A stretch of DNA of 64,000 nucleotides from Ornithinimicrobium sufpigmenti (GTDB lineage Bacteria > Actinomycetota > Actinomycetes > Actinomycetales > Dermatophilaceae): contig NZ_CP036403.1 of NCBI RefSeq assembly GCF_004322775.1, positions 2,418,001 through 2,482,000 of the forward strand, in the 5' to 3' direction. Positions within the stretch are counted from its first letter, which is position 1; every line of letters begins with the position of its first letter. Shown here piece by piece: positions 7,880-16,976 of this stretch. The position numbers and the translations under genes were made by a program. The notes under the pieces were generated by a model. It saw only the letters and a program-made list of their open reading frames with translations. It was not told the origin of the DNA and searched no databases.

Positions 7880-9727
7880 TCAGGGGCGGCGGTAGGGGTC
7901 GTCGCCCGAGGTGTCCGTGTCGACGGCGTCGCGCTCCTCGGAGATCGACTGGCGGAAGAGACCGGCGTCGCCCTGCAGCTCGGCGACCTCCTCGCCCTGC
8001 GCGCGCAGCAGCTGGTGCCGGGCGCGGCGGCGACGGTTCTGCTCGATCGGGTCCGGGACGGGAGCGGCGGCGATCAGTCGCTGGGTGTACTCCTGGGTCG
8101 GGTGCTCCATGATCTGTGCCCGGGGACCGGCCTCCACCACCTTGCCGTTCTGCAGGACGACCACCTTGTGGGCCAGCAGGTCGATCACCGCCAGGTCGTG
8201 GCTGATGAACAGGCAGGCGAAGCCGAACTGCTCCTGGAGCTCGGCGAAGATCTTCAGCACCCGCGCCTGGACCGACACGTCCAGGGCCGAGGTCGGCTCG
8301 TCGGCCACCAGCAGCTCGGGGTCCAGGGTCAACGCCCTGGCGACCGAGATGCGCTGGCGCTGGCCGCCGGAGACCTCGTGGGGATAGCGGTTGTAGACCT
8401 CCCGCGGCAGCTGCACCGCGTCGAGCAGGTCGTAGACCTTCTGCCGCCGCGACTTCTTGTCGCCCACCTTGTGCACCTCGAGCGGCTCGGCGATGCAGTC
8501 ACCGATCGGCAGGCGCGGGTTCAGGGAGGCGGCCGGGTCCTGGAAGACCACGCCGATGCGGCGGCGCAGGGCCTTGAGCTGCCGGCGGTTCATCCGGGTG
8601 ATGTCCTCACCCAGGAGGCGGAACTCGCCACCGGAGGCGGGGATGAGACCCAGGGCGCAGCGGCCGATCGTGGACTTGCCCGAGCCGGACTCCCCCACCA
8701 GGCCGACGATCTCGCCCTTGCGGACCTCGAAGCTGACCTCGTCGACGGCGCGGAACGGCGGCTTGCCGAGGCGCTGGTACTCGATGATGAGGTTCTTCAG
8801 CTCGATGGCCAGCGGTGCCTCCGGGTCGACCTCCTCGCGGACGTTGATGCCCATCTGACCGCGCCCGGCACCCATCCGCGGGACCGAGCCCAGCAGCATC
8901 TTGGTGTACTCGTGCCGTGGGTGGAGCAGGACCTCCTCGACCGTGCCCCGCTCGACGATCTCGCCCTTGAACATCACGGCCACGCGGTCGGCCATGTCGG
9001 CGACCACGCCCATGTTGTGCGTGATGAGCAGGATGCCGGTGTTGAGCTTGTCCTTCAGCGAACGCAGCAGGTCGAGGATGTCGGCCTGGACGGTGACGTC
9101 GAGGGCCGTGGTGGGCTCGTCGGCGATGATGACCTTGGGGTCGCAGCTGATCGCGATGGCGATGACCACGCGCTGGCGCTGGCCACCGGAGAGCTCGTGC
9201 GGGTACTTCTTCATCTGCCGCTCGGGCTCGGGGATGCCGACCATCCCGAGCAGCTCGACCGCACGGTCCCACGCGGCCTGCCCGCGGGCCACCCCGTGCA
9301 GCTCCATCGACTCGATCATCTGGGTGGCGATGGTGAGCACGGGGTTCAGCGCGGTCATCGGCTCCTGGAAGACCATGGCCACGTCGTTGCCGCGCAGGCG
9401 CCGCATGTTGGCCTCGGAGAGCCGGCCCACGTCCTTGCCGGCCACGTTGACCTGGCCACCGATGGTGGCGTTGCGGGGCAGCAGGCGCATGGCGGTCATC
9501 GAGGTGACCGACTTGCCGGACCCGGACTCCCCCACCAGGGCGACGACCTCGCCGGGCCGGATCGCCAGGTCGACGCCCTTGACGGCATGCACCGAGCCGA
9601 ACTCGGTGCGGAAGCGGACGTCGACGTCGTCGAAGGTGAGCACGACCTCCTCGCCGTCGGTCGGGGTGCCCGAGCCGGTGTAGGGACCGACGGGGGTGGC
9701 GCCGTGGTTGTCGGTGGTCGCGGTCAT
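7880..9727 (-). CDS. Oligopeptide ABC importer, fused DppD-DppF ATPase
   Basis: 615-residue protein with two complete ABC ATPase domains of the dipeptide/oligopeptide type joined in one chain. Domain 1: Walker A GESGSGKS at 66-73, signature LSGGQRQR at 179-186, Walker B VIIADEPTTALD at 199-210. Domain 2: GESGSGKS at 345-352, VSGGQRQR at 452-459, LLVADEPTSALD at 472-483. Both sites look intact, so a single polypeptide could serve both permeases. The ATG overlaps the stop of the permease gene (TGATG), showing coupling. Last gene of the four-gene importer operon starting at 14618. Substrate unknown, most likely peptides. Confidence 0.94.
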   Translation of the reverse strand: MTATTDNHGATPVGPYTGSGTPTDGEEVVLTFDDVDVRFRTEFGSVHAVKGVDLAIRPGEVVALVGESGSGKSVTSMTAMRLLPRNATIGGQVNVAGKDVGRLSEANMRRLRGNDVAMVFQEPMTALNPVLTIATQMIESMELHGVARGQAAWDRAVELLGMVGIPEPERQMKKYPHELSGGQRQRVVIAIAISCDPKVIIADEPTTALDVTVQADILDLLRSLKDKLNTGILLITHNMGVVADMADRVAVMFKGEIVERGTVEEVLLHPRHEYTKMLLGSVPRMGAGRGQMGINVREEVDPEAPLAIELKNLIIEYQRLGKPPFRAVDEVSFEVRKGEIVGLVGESGSGKSTIGRCALGLIPASGGEFRLLGEDITRMNRRQLKALRRRIGVVFQDPAASLNPRLPIGDCIAEPLEVHKVGDKKSRRQKVYDLLDAVQLPREVYNRYPHEVSGGQRQRISVARALTLDPELLVADEPTSALDVSVQARVLKIFAELQEQFGFACLFISHDLAVIDLLAHKVVVLQNGKVVEAGPRAQIMEHPTQEYTQRLIAAAPVPDPIEQNRRRRARHQLLRAQGEEVAELQGDAGLFRQSISEERDAVDTDTSGDDPYRRP

Positions 9728-10821
9728 CAGTCAGCGGTCCTGTTCTGGCGGGGGTCGAAGGCATCGCGCAGGCCGTCGCCCAGGAAGTTCACGGACAGGG
9801 CGATGGCCAGGATCAGCATGCCGGGCCACCAGAACAGCCAGGGCCGGGTCAGGAAGGCGTTCTGGTAGGTGGAGATGAGCAGCCCGAGCGAGGTGTCCGG
9901 CGGCTGCACGCCCCAGCCCAGGAAGGACAGGGACGACTCCAGGAGGATGGTCGAGGCGATCGCCAGCGTGGCGCTGACGATGATGGTGCCGATCGTGTTG
10001 GGCAGGATGTGGCGGAAGATGATCCGTCCCGAGCCGGTCCCGATGGCCTCGGCGGCGGTGACGAACTCCCGCTCGCGCAGCGAGAGCACCTCACCGCGCA
10101 CCAGGCGGGCCAGGCCGGTCCAGGTCAGCAGGCCCAGCAGGAGAGCCAGGGCCCAGATGTCGCCGGCGTACTGCGCGAAGACGGCCGCGAGGACCAGCAG
10201 CGGGATGACGATGAACAGGTCGGTGATCCGCATGAGGACCGCCTCGACCCAGCCCCGGTAGAAGCCGGCGATGGCCCCGATGGCGGTGCCGACGAAGGTG
10301 GAGAGCAGCCCGACGGTGAAGGCGATGATGAGGGAGCGCTGGGTGCCGCGCATGGTCAGCGCGAAGTAGTCCTTGCCGATGGTGTCCTGGCCGAAAGGGT
10401 GCTCCCCCATGCTCGGTGGCCACAGGTCCAGGGTCGGCCGTCCCCCGTTGACCTGGGCGCTGGTCAGCACATAGCCCTTGTCCCACCAGCCGGGGAGGAT
10501 CCCGTAGCCGATCGAGGTGAAGGCCACAAGGGTGACGATGACCAGCGCGGAGAGGGAGACGATGGCGCCCTTGTGGCGCACGAAGCGGCGTCGGACCAGC
10601 TGTCCCTGGGAGTAGGACTTCTGGGACAGGTCCAGCTTCTTCTCGACGGAGTAGCGCTCCAGGACGTCGATCGAGGAGTCGGCCAGCTCGCTCTCCGCGT
10701 GCTGGGGGCTCCCCGGATCCGCCGGGGTCACCATCGGGGAGAGCCCCTCGCGCCCGGACCCGGGGAGCCGGGGCTGGTCGGGCTCGGGACGCAGACCGTC
10801 CGGGCGGTTGTTGTCAGTCAT
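9727..10821 (-). CDS. Oligopeptide ABC importer permease, DppC type
   Basis: 364-residue inner-membrane permease. A ~90-residue cytoplasmic, charged N-terminus precedes the first helix (IVSLSALVIVTLVAF), then the BPD_transp_1 domain with five more helices and the ATPase-contact EAA loop near LREREFVTAAEAIGTGSGRI. The family signature SFLGWGVQPPDTSLG is present. ATG at 10821 was preferred over upstream starts because GAGGACGACCC lies just before it. It pairs with the DppB-type protein encoded upstream. Confidence 0.93.
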   Translation of the reverse strand: MTDNNRPDGLRPEPDQPRLPGSGREGLSPMVTPADPGSPQHAESELADSSIDVLERYSVEKKLDLSQKSYSQGQLVRRRFVRHKGAIVSLSALVIVTLVAFTSIGYGILPGWWDKGYVLTSAQVNGGRPTLDLWPPSMGEHPFGQDTIGKDYFALTMRGTQRSLIIAFTVGLLSTFVGTAIGAIAGFYRGWVEAVLMRITDLFIVIPLLVLAAVFAQYAGDIWALALLLGLLTWTGLARLVRGEVLSLREREFVTAAEAIGTGSGRIIFRHILPNTIGTIIVSATLAIASTILLESSLSFLGWGVQPPDTSLGLLISTYQNAFLTRPWLFWWPGMLILAIALSVNFLGDGLRDAFDPRQNRTAD

Positions 10822-10897
10822 CGGGTCGTCCTCACGTGGGCGAGACGGGCAGCAGTGGCTGAAGGGGCGGCGTGGTGGAGCCGTGGTCCGATGTCGC

Positions 10898-12430
10898 TCA
10901 CCGCCGGATCCGCGGGTCGAGGAAGGCGTAGGCGATGTCGGCAAGCATGTTCATGATCACCGCGGCACCGCCGGCCACGAGGAAGTAGGCCATGACGGGG
11001 TTGGGGTCGACGGTGTTGAGACCGGCGGAGAACATCGCGCCCAGCCCGCGCCAGCCGAAGATCGTCTCGGTGATGACCGCCCCACCCAGCAGCCCGGCGA
11101 AGTCGAAGGCCACGATCGTGGTGATCGGGATCAGCGCGTTGCGCAGCGCGTGCTTGGTGTAGACCACCCGGTCCGAGAGCCCCTTGGAGCGAGCGGTGCG
11201 GATGTAGTCCTGGTTGATCGTCTCCAGCATCGAGGCGCGCGTGTAGCGGCTGTAGGAGGCGATCGAGATGACCGTCAGCACGATCGTCGGCAGGATCAGC
11301 TGGATGCCCCAGTTGTAGATGTTCTCGTAGAACGGCAGGTCCACCCGGTTAGGGTCGAGGCGACGCTCGCCGATGGTGGCGATCTGCCGGCCCGGTGTCC
11401 GGGCGAGGAAGCCGCTCCAGGCGGAGAGCAGCTGGTCCATGAAGATCAGGAACCCCATGCCCAGGGCGGTGCCCGCGCCGACGATCATGCCGACCCGGCG
11501 TTCGTAGCCGCCCATGAACCAGCCGACCGCGGCCCCCACGGCCCCGGCGAGCAGCGCGAGCCCGATGAGGACGAACCAGTTCGCCGGCTCGTCCATGATG
11601 GGCTGGGTGGCGAAGTAGGAGACCACGCCGAGGCCGACGACCACCAGACCGGCATACATGATCCGACGGTTGGCCAGGCCCACCGTCATCACCAGCATGA
11701 ACGCCAGCGCGGCGAGCCCTCCGACGATGACCAGCGGCAGGCCCAGTGCGGGGCGGTGCCACCAGTTGACCGCGTCGAAGTAGCCGACGATGCCGCCGAC
11801 CACAAGGGTGGTGACCAGGAAGGTGATCACCTGGCGCCGCAGGCCACCGCCCAGCACGGCCGCCAGGATGATGCCGAAGACGATCGCGATGACGATGATG
11901 GTCACCAACGACATCGTCGGGTCCCCCATCCACCGGTTGAACCGGATCGCGCCGTACTCCTTGAGCAGGACCGCGGCCCAGAAGACCGGCAGGGAGAAGA
12001 AGAGGAAGGCGGTGAAGGTCACCGCGTAGTCGAAGCCGGAGTACTGCCGGATCGCGGACAGGATGCCCAGCGTGATGCCGATGACGATGGCCAGCACGGT
12101 AGCGATGGTGACCAGCCGGAGGCTGGCGCCCGCCGCGTCCAGCAGCATGGTGTTGACGTTGGCGCCGTCCCTCGTCATGCCGAGGTCGCAGTCGAGGACC
12201 AGGCACCGCCCCGCACCGGCGACCCAGGTCATGTAGCGCTGCCACCAGGGCATGTCCAGGTTCATGTTCTCGACACGCGCGTCGATGAGCTGCTGACGGT
12301 TGTCCGCGTTGCTCTCGCGCAGGTCCTCCAGCGGGTCACCGGAGTTGATCGTGGCGAAGTACAGCACGGCCGAGGCGACGAGCATCACCAGCGCCGAGAT
12401 GCCGATCCTGCGAAGGATGAACTGGAGCAC
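10898..12430 (-). CDS. Oligopeptide ABC importer permease, DppB type, with membrane insert
   Basis: 510-residue permease, much longer than the ~310-340 residues usual for DppB. Residues 1-170 and 346-510 match the family: first helix LQFILRRIGISALVML, the EAA-loop region YTRASMLETINQDYIRTARS (397-416) and the C-terminal GLNTVDPNPVMAYFLVAG. Between them, about residues 171-345, lies an extra block with roughly six hydrophobic helices not found in standard DppB. Start GTG at 12430 is supported by AGGAAGG 5-6 nt upstream; a GTG 27 bases further upstream is possible but less well placed. The insert keeps frame and has no stop, so the gene looks functional. Confidence 0.9.
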   Translation of the reverse strand: MLQFILRRIGISALVMLVASAVLYFATINSGDPLEDLRESNADNRQQLIDARVENMNLDMPWWQRYMTWVAGAGRCLVLDCDLGMTRDGANVNTMLLDAAGASLRLVTIATVLAIVIGITLGILSAIRQYSGFDYAVTFTAFLFFSLPVFWAAVLLKEYGAIRFNRWMGDPTMSLVTIIVIAIVFGIILAAVLGGGLRRQVITFLVTTLVVGGIVGYFDAVNWWHRPALGLPLVIVGGLAALAFMLVMTVGLANRRIMYAGLVVVGLGVVSYFATQPIMDEPANWFVLIGLALLAGAVGAAVGWFMGGYERRVGMIVGAGTALGMGFLIFMDQLLSAWSGFLARTPGRQIATIGERRLDPNRVDLPFYENIYNWGIQLILPTIVLTVISIASYSRYTRASMLETINQDYIRTARSKGLSDRVVYTKHALRNALIPITTIVAFDFAGLLGGAVITETIFGWRGLGAMFSAGLNTVDPNPVMAYFLVAGGAAVIMNMLADIAYAFLDPRIRR

Positions 12431-12612
12431 GGGGGGCCTTCCTGGGAAGAGGGGCACGCCTGACGGCGACCGAGGCTGGTGACGAACTCTAACCCGCGCA
12501 GGGATGGTTAGCCACGACCGTGTGGGGGGGTCCGCCGGCCGGGGCAGGACAGGAACGACGGGCCGGCGAGAGGGGGTCCGGAGGTTGACGTCGGGTGAGC
12601 GTACCGGACGTA

Positions 12613-12652
12613 CCTCCGGGGCGGGAGGGGAGGTTCCCTCCCGCCCCGGAGG
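12613..12652 (-). terminator. Perfect 17-bp hairpin between binding-protein and permease genes
   Basis: CCTCCGGGGCGGGAGGG (12613-12629) and its exact complement (12636-12652) flank a 6-nt loop. It begins 50 bp after the stop of the substrate-binding protein gene and about 180 bp before the dppB start. No U-run follows. In many importer operons such a hairpin gives more binding protein than permease by partial termination or by protecting the upstream mRNA; that role here is inferred. The rest of 12431-12701 holds no gene. Confidence 0.75.
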
Positions 12653-12701
12653 CGGGTGCCGGGGGCGGCGAAGCTACCCCGGCGGTGTCGCTGTCAGCGT
12701 G

Positions 12702-14618
12702 TCAGTTGGCGCGGACCCACTGCTCGGCGTTCCACGACACACCGGTCTGGACCGCGGTGTTGCGGACGTTCTCCAGGCTGGCGTCGTAGCCGACCACGCT
12801 CGGGTGGGCGAAGATCGGGATGCCGTACAGCTCGTCCCAGAGCGCCTTCTCGATGACCTTCAGCTGCTCCATGTGGACCTCCGGGTCCACCGACGAGGAG
12901 AGGGTGTCCCACGCCTCGTCGACGGTCTCGCTGGAGAAGCCGCCGTAGTTCTGCAGGCCGGAGCTGCCCGTGTTGGTCTGGTAGATGTTCGCGCCGGAGG
13001 CGATCTGACCGGAGCCGGCCCAGGCGAACAGCGCAACCTCGTAGTCGCCGGAGTCGAGGGCGCCACCATCCTGGAAGAACTCGGCGGAGCCGGAGTCCTC
13101 GATGGTGAAGCCGACCTGGTCGCAGGAGGCCTTGATGGCCGCGACCTCGTCCGTGCGGCGCGGGTTGGGGGCGGAGTACCCGAGGCGGATCGTCACACCC
13201 TCCTCCAGGCCGGACTCGGCGAACTTCTCGCGCGCTGCGTCGAGGTCGACCTCGTCGTAGCGGCCGTCGTAGGACTCGGAGACGAGCTCGTTGTACTCCT
13301 CCTCCTGGAACGGGAACTTCTCGCGGGCGTTCATGACCACGGCGTCCGGGTTGAGCGGCGCGATCAGGCTGTCCACGATCTGCTGGCGCGGCACGCAGTG
13401 GGCGAACGCCTCACGCGCGGCCAGGCCACCGTTCTCGTCCGCGAAAGCGCTGCTCTCGGCGAAGTTGAAGTCGAGGTGCTCCCAGGTCATCGAGTCGGCG
13501 GTGTCGTAGGTGACGGCGTCGCCCGCACCCTCCAGCTGGGAGATGGTGTCGACGGTCGCCTGGGGCTCGATGACGTTGATGTCACCGTTGATGAGCGCCT
13601 GGACGTGGGTGTCGGGCGCCGCGAAGACGAACTCCAGGGTGCCGGTCGCCGGCGGGGTGCCCCAGTAGGTCTCGTTCGGCACCAGCGCCAGGCTGGAGCC
13701 GGTCTGCCAGGACGCACCCTGCAGGGTGTAGGGCCCGGACGACGGCACGAGGGCCTCGTCCTCGATCTGGTAGTTCGGGAAGTTCCAGCCGGTGTTCCAG
13801 AACTCGGCGACCTGGTTCACGGTCTCGGCGTCACCGTCGAGGATGGCCTGGGCCAGCTCGTCGGGGGACAGACCGGCCTGCTCGGCAGCGACGTGCGAGG
13901 GCAGCGCGCCGCCGACGGCGATCTCCCAGTCCGGGTAGGCCTCGGGGTAGGTGACCGTGAAGGTCTTGCTGCCGACCTCGGTGTCCAGGACGTCCGGGGC
14001 GTAGACGGACCAGTTGCTCACCGGGTCGAACTCGCCGGAGTTGTCCTCGCCCTCGCCGAACATCGAGGCCGGGTTGGTGGAGGCCCAGGTCAGCAGGTAG
14101 TCGTTGGAGGTGATGTCGGTGCCGTCGGACCACACCGCCTCGTCGGAGATGGTGTACTCGATGGTGAGGGGGTCCTCGGAGACCATCTCGTAGGTGCCGT
14201 AGTTCTCGTCCGGGTAGATGGTGCCGTCGGTGCCCCAGTACCAGAAGCTCGAGATCACCTGGGCGTTGACCACCGAGTTGTAGGTCGAGTTGGTGGCGCT
14301 GGTGGTGTCGTTGTACGAGTTGTACTGCTCGGCACCGGTCGAGATGCTCACGGTGTCGTCGTTGGTGGTGACATCGCCCAGGTCGGCCTTGGCCGTGTCG
14401 CCCTCGGCAGCCTCCGGGTCCTCCCCGCCGTCCGTGGCGGTCTCGGTGTCGGTGTCGGCCGTCTCGTCCTCGGTGTCCGCGTCCGCGTCGGCGTCGGTGC
14501 CGGCGTCAGCCGCGGTCTCCTCGGGCGTGGTGGTCTCGTCGCCGCTGTCCGACGTGCAGCCGGCCAGCACCAGGGCCCCAGCAGCCACAACGGCCATTGT
14601 TGCGCGCCTGATCTTCAA
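12702..14618 (-). CDS. Peptide ABC importer substrate-binding lipoprotein (SBP_bac_5)
   Basis: 638-residue extracellular binding protein anchored by a lipid. The signal peptide ends in the lipobox LAGC (Cys21). Residues ~22-75 are an acidic, Asp/Thr/Glu-rich tether (repeated DADAD, TDTET) that spans the wall. The remainder is the family 5 solute-binding domain, with EDPLTIEYTISDEAVWSDGT and GLEEGVTIRLGYSA typical of oligopeptide binders. Start is TTG at 14618, directly behind AGGAGGAACA, a very strong ribosome site that decides the start. First gene of the importer operon; about 190 bp of non-coding DNA separates it from priA. Confidence 0.93.
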   Translation of the reverse strand: MKIRRATMAVVAAGALVLAGCTSDSGDETTTPEETAADAGTDADADADTEDETADTDTETATDGGEDPEAAEGDTAKADLGDVTTNDDTVSISTGAEQYNSYNDTTSATNSTYNSVVNAQVISSFWYWGTDGTIYPDENYGTYEMVSEDPLTIEYTISDEAVWSDGTDITSNDYLLTWASTNPASMFGEGEDNSGEFDPVSNWSVYAPDVLDTEVGSKTFTVTYPEAYPDWEIAVGGALPSHVAAEQAGLSPDELAQAILDGDAETVNQVAEFWNTGWNFPNYQIEDEALVPSSGPYTLQGASWQTGSSLALVPNETYWGTPPATGTLEFVFAAPDTHVQALINGDINVIEPQATVDTISQLEGAGDAVTYDTADSMTWEHLDFNFAESSAFADENGGLAAREAFAHCVPRQQIVDSLIAPLNPDAVVMNAREKFPFQEEEYNELVSESYDGRYDEVDLDAAREKFAESGLEEGVTIRLGYSAPNPRRTDEVAAIKASCDQVGFTIEDSGSAEFFQDGGALDSGDYEVALFAWAGSGQIASGANIYQTNTGSSGLQNYGGFSSETVDEAWDTLSSSVDPEVHMEQLKVIEKALWDELYGIPIFAHPSVVGYDASLENVRNTAVQTGVSWNAEQWVRAN

Positions 14619-14806
14619 TGTTCCTCCTAGTGATAGGTCGCCGCCCGGCCGGCCACATCAGATCGAGGCTTGGTCACGCGTACGGCGAACCCGTGGGGTT
14701 GCGTAGATGAACATAGACAGGTCGGGAGCCCATTTACCACTGCCGTGTCCGCACGGTGACCTGATCGTTACGGATTTGAGACTTCCCACGTCGACGCCCT
14801 GACCTG

Positions 14807-16966
14807 CTATCCCGGCGCCTCCGTGGCGTCGAGCATGATCCGTACGGGGTCCTCCGCCTTGCGGGCGCTGCGGGCCGCGCGCACCGCGTGGACCGCCTGG
14901 GGCAGGGCGTCCCCCGGCCCGCCCGGCTCGCGCACGGTGGCCACGGCGCGCGGACGGTGGCCCGTGCCACCGGCGCTGCGCCCCTGCGCGGCATCCCTCT
15001 CCGGCGCCACCTCCACGACGCCGACCAGCTCCACGGTCCCGTCCTGGGAGATGGCCGTGACCGCCTCCTGGACCGCGGCCGGTGGGCCGACGACAGTGGC
15101 GTGGCGCCGCACCGGCGGCAGCCCGAGCTCGCGGCGCTCGGTCAGCTCCCGGGCCGCCAGCCACGCCGGGTCCCACCGCACCAGGGCCTCCACGGCGGGC
15201 ACGCTGCCGTGCGGGGGCACCCCGCACAGCACGACCTGAGCCGACCCACCACCGGCCAGCGGATGGCCGCCGGCCGCAGGGGCCGCACCCGCGGCGGCCG
15301 TGGACCAGCGCCTCAGGGCCTCGGGCGCGGCATCCAGCGAGGGACGTTCCAGGAGCCGCCAGCCGTCGAGGAGGACGACCGCGGCGTACCCCGTCGGGCA
15401 CCATGGTTCCGCCCCGGGCGTGGCCACGACGAGTGCCGGCTCGGCGTCGACCTCGGGCACCACGTGCTGACCCCCGGAGCTGACCACCCGGGTGCCGGGG
15501 AAGGCCCGGCCCAGCTCCTCCGCGGTGCGCCGCTCCCCCAGCGCCGTGGCTCGGCGACGCGGGGATCCGCACTGGCGGCACCGGCCCCCCGCGGCGCCGG
15601 TGCCGCACCAGCGGCACACCGCGGCGGGCGGCTGGCCGGTCACGCCGACCGGTCCCTGGCAGACGGCGCACCGGACCGGGGCGCGGCAGTCCTGACAGGC
15701 GAGGGCCACGACATACCCCTGCCGTGGGACCTGCACGAGGACCGGTCCCACCTCCAGCCCCTTCTTGAGGGTCCGCCAGGCCAGGCTCGGGATGCGTGCG
15801 GTCCGGGCGGCGGCGTCGCGCTCCTCCGCGAGGCCCTCCCCCGCCACGACCACCCGCGGCGCGGCCGAGCGCACCTGCGTCGGGGCGGCCACCACGGTGG
15901 CGACCGCGCCGGCCTCCACCCAGGACTGGACCGTGACGCTGCGCGTCAACCCGCCGACGAGGAGAGCCGCTCCCTCCTGCCCGGCCCGCAGTCGCAGCAC
16001 CTCGCGGACGTGCGGGTAGGGAGCGCGCGGCTCCTGGTGCAGGTCGTCACCCTCGTCCCAGCAGACGAGCAGGCCCAGGTCCCGCACGGGCGCGAACGCG
16101 GCGGCCCGGGTCCCGACCACCACCTGGACATGGCCGCGCAGCACCTTCAGGAAGGCGCGGTAGCGGGCCTCCGGCCCGAGGTCGGCGGTCAGGCGCACCA
16201 CGGTCTCCGAGCCCAGCGCCTGCGTCAGGACCGGCAGCACCCGGTCCACGTCGCGACGGTCGGGGACGACCACCAGGCTGCCCCGGCCCGAGGCCGCGGT
16301 GGCGCGGACCGCGGCGGCGATGGCAGCCGGCCAGTCGGTCTCCGGGGGCTGGCGCGGCAGCGCGAGCCACGCGGCGGCGGGTGCCTCGCCCGCCGCCAGG
16401 CGACGCAGGAGCGCAGGACCGGCCGGGTAGGCCGCCCATGGGCCGGCCGCGTCCTGCCGGTCTGCCGGGACGCGACTCCGCTCGACCGGTGCCTCCTGAC
16501 CGCCCGACACCTCGTCCGACGCCTCCGGTGGCACCGTGCGCTCGGCGCGGGCGTGCCGCGGCGGGACGGCCAGCCGCAGGACGTCCGCGGCGGTGCCGCC
16601 GTAGTGGTCGGCCACGAGGCGCAGCTCGGCCGCGACAGCCGTGGTCAGGACGGGCTCAGGGCTGACCACGGTCCGCAGCGGCGCCAGCCGGCCCTCGTGC
16701 TCGGCGGTCGCTGTGCGGGCGAGGAGGATCCCGTCGTGGTCGCGCCCGGAGAAGCGCACCCGGACCCGGCAGCCCGGGCGCGCGTCCTCGTCGAGGGGCG
16801 CGGGGACGGCGTACTCGAACGGCCGGTCCAGATGGGCCAGCGGGGTGTCGATCAGGACCTGCGCCACGGGGTCACGCTCGGCCAGCGGCGCGTCCGAGGC
16901 CGGCGCGGGCCTGCGCCGGCGCGGCGCCGCGGGGGGCGCGGGCACCAGCGAGAGCTGCTCCGGCAC
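14807..16966 (-). CDS. priA: Primosomal protein N' (PriA), actinobacterial ATPase-less form
   Basis: 719-residue PriA homologue for restart of stalled replication forks. The N-terminal DNA-binding domain (VAQVLIDTPLAHLDRPFEYA) and zinc cluster CQDCRAPVRCAVCQGPVG with CRWCGTG and CRQCGS are kept. The helicase motifs are eroded: the P-loop region reads ATAASGRGSL without GKT, and DEEHD became DEGDD. This loss is typical of actinobacterial PriA, which is thought to act structurally. Start GTG at 16966 has CGGAGG upstream and lies 10 bp after the metK stop; longer frame extension lies within metK. Confidence 0.9.
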   Translation of the reverse strand: MPEQLSLVPAPPAAPRRRRPAPASDAPLAERDPVAQVLIDTPLAHLDRPFEYAVPAPLDEDARPGCRVRVRFSGRDHDGILLARTATAEHEGRLAPLRTVVSPEPVLTTAVAAELRLVADHYGGTAADVLRLAVPPRHARAERTVPPEASDEVSGGQEAPVERSRVPADRQDAAGPWAAYPAGPALLRRLAAGEAPAAAWLALPRQPPETDWPAAIAAAVRATAASGRGSLVVVPDRRDVDRVLPVLTQALGSETVVRLTADLGPEARYRAFLKVLRGHVQVVVGTRAAAFAPVRDLGLLVCWDEGDDLHQEPRAPYPHVREVLRLRAGQEGAALLVGGLTRSVTVQSWVEAGAVATVVAAPTQVRSAAPRVVVAGEGLAEERDAAARTARIPSLAWRTLKKGLEVGPVLVQVPRQGYVVALACQDCRAPVRCAVCQGPVGVTGQPPAAVCRWCGTGAAGGRCRQCGSPRRRATALGERRTAEELGRAFPGTRVVSSGGQHVVPEVDAEPALVVATPGAEPWCPTGYAAVVLLDGWRLLERPSLDAAPEALRRWSTAAAGAAPAAGGHPLAGGGSAQVVLCGVPPHGSVPAVEALVRWDPAWLAARELTERRELGLPPVRRHATVVGPPAAVQEAVTAISQDGTVELVGVVEVAPERDAAQGRSAGGTGHRPRAVATVREPGGPGDALPQAVHAVRAARSARKAEDPVRIMLDATEAPG

Positions 16967-16976
16967 GGCGCCTCCG

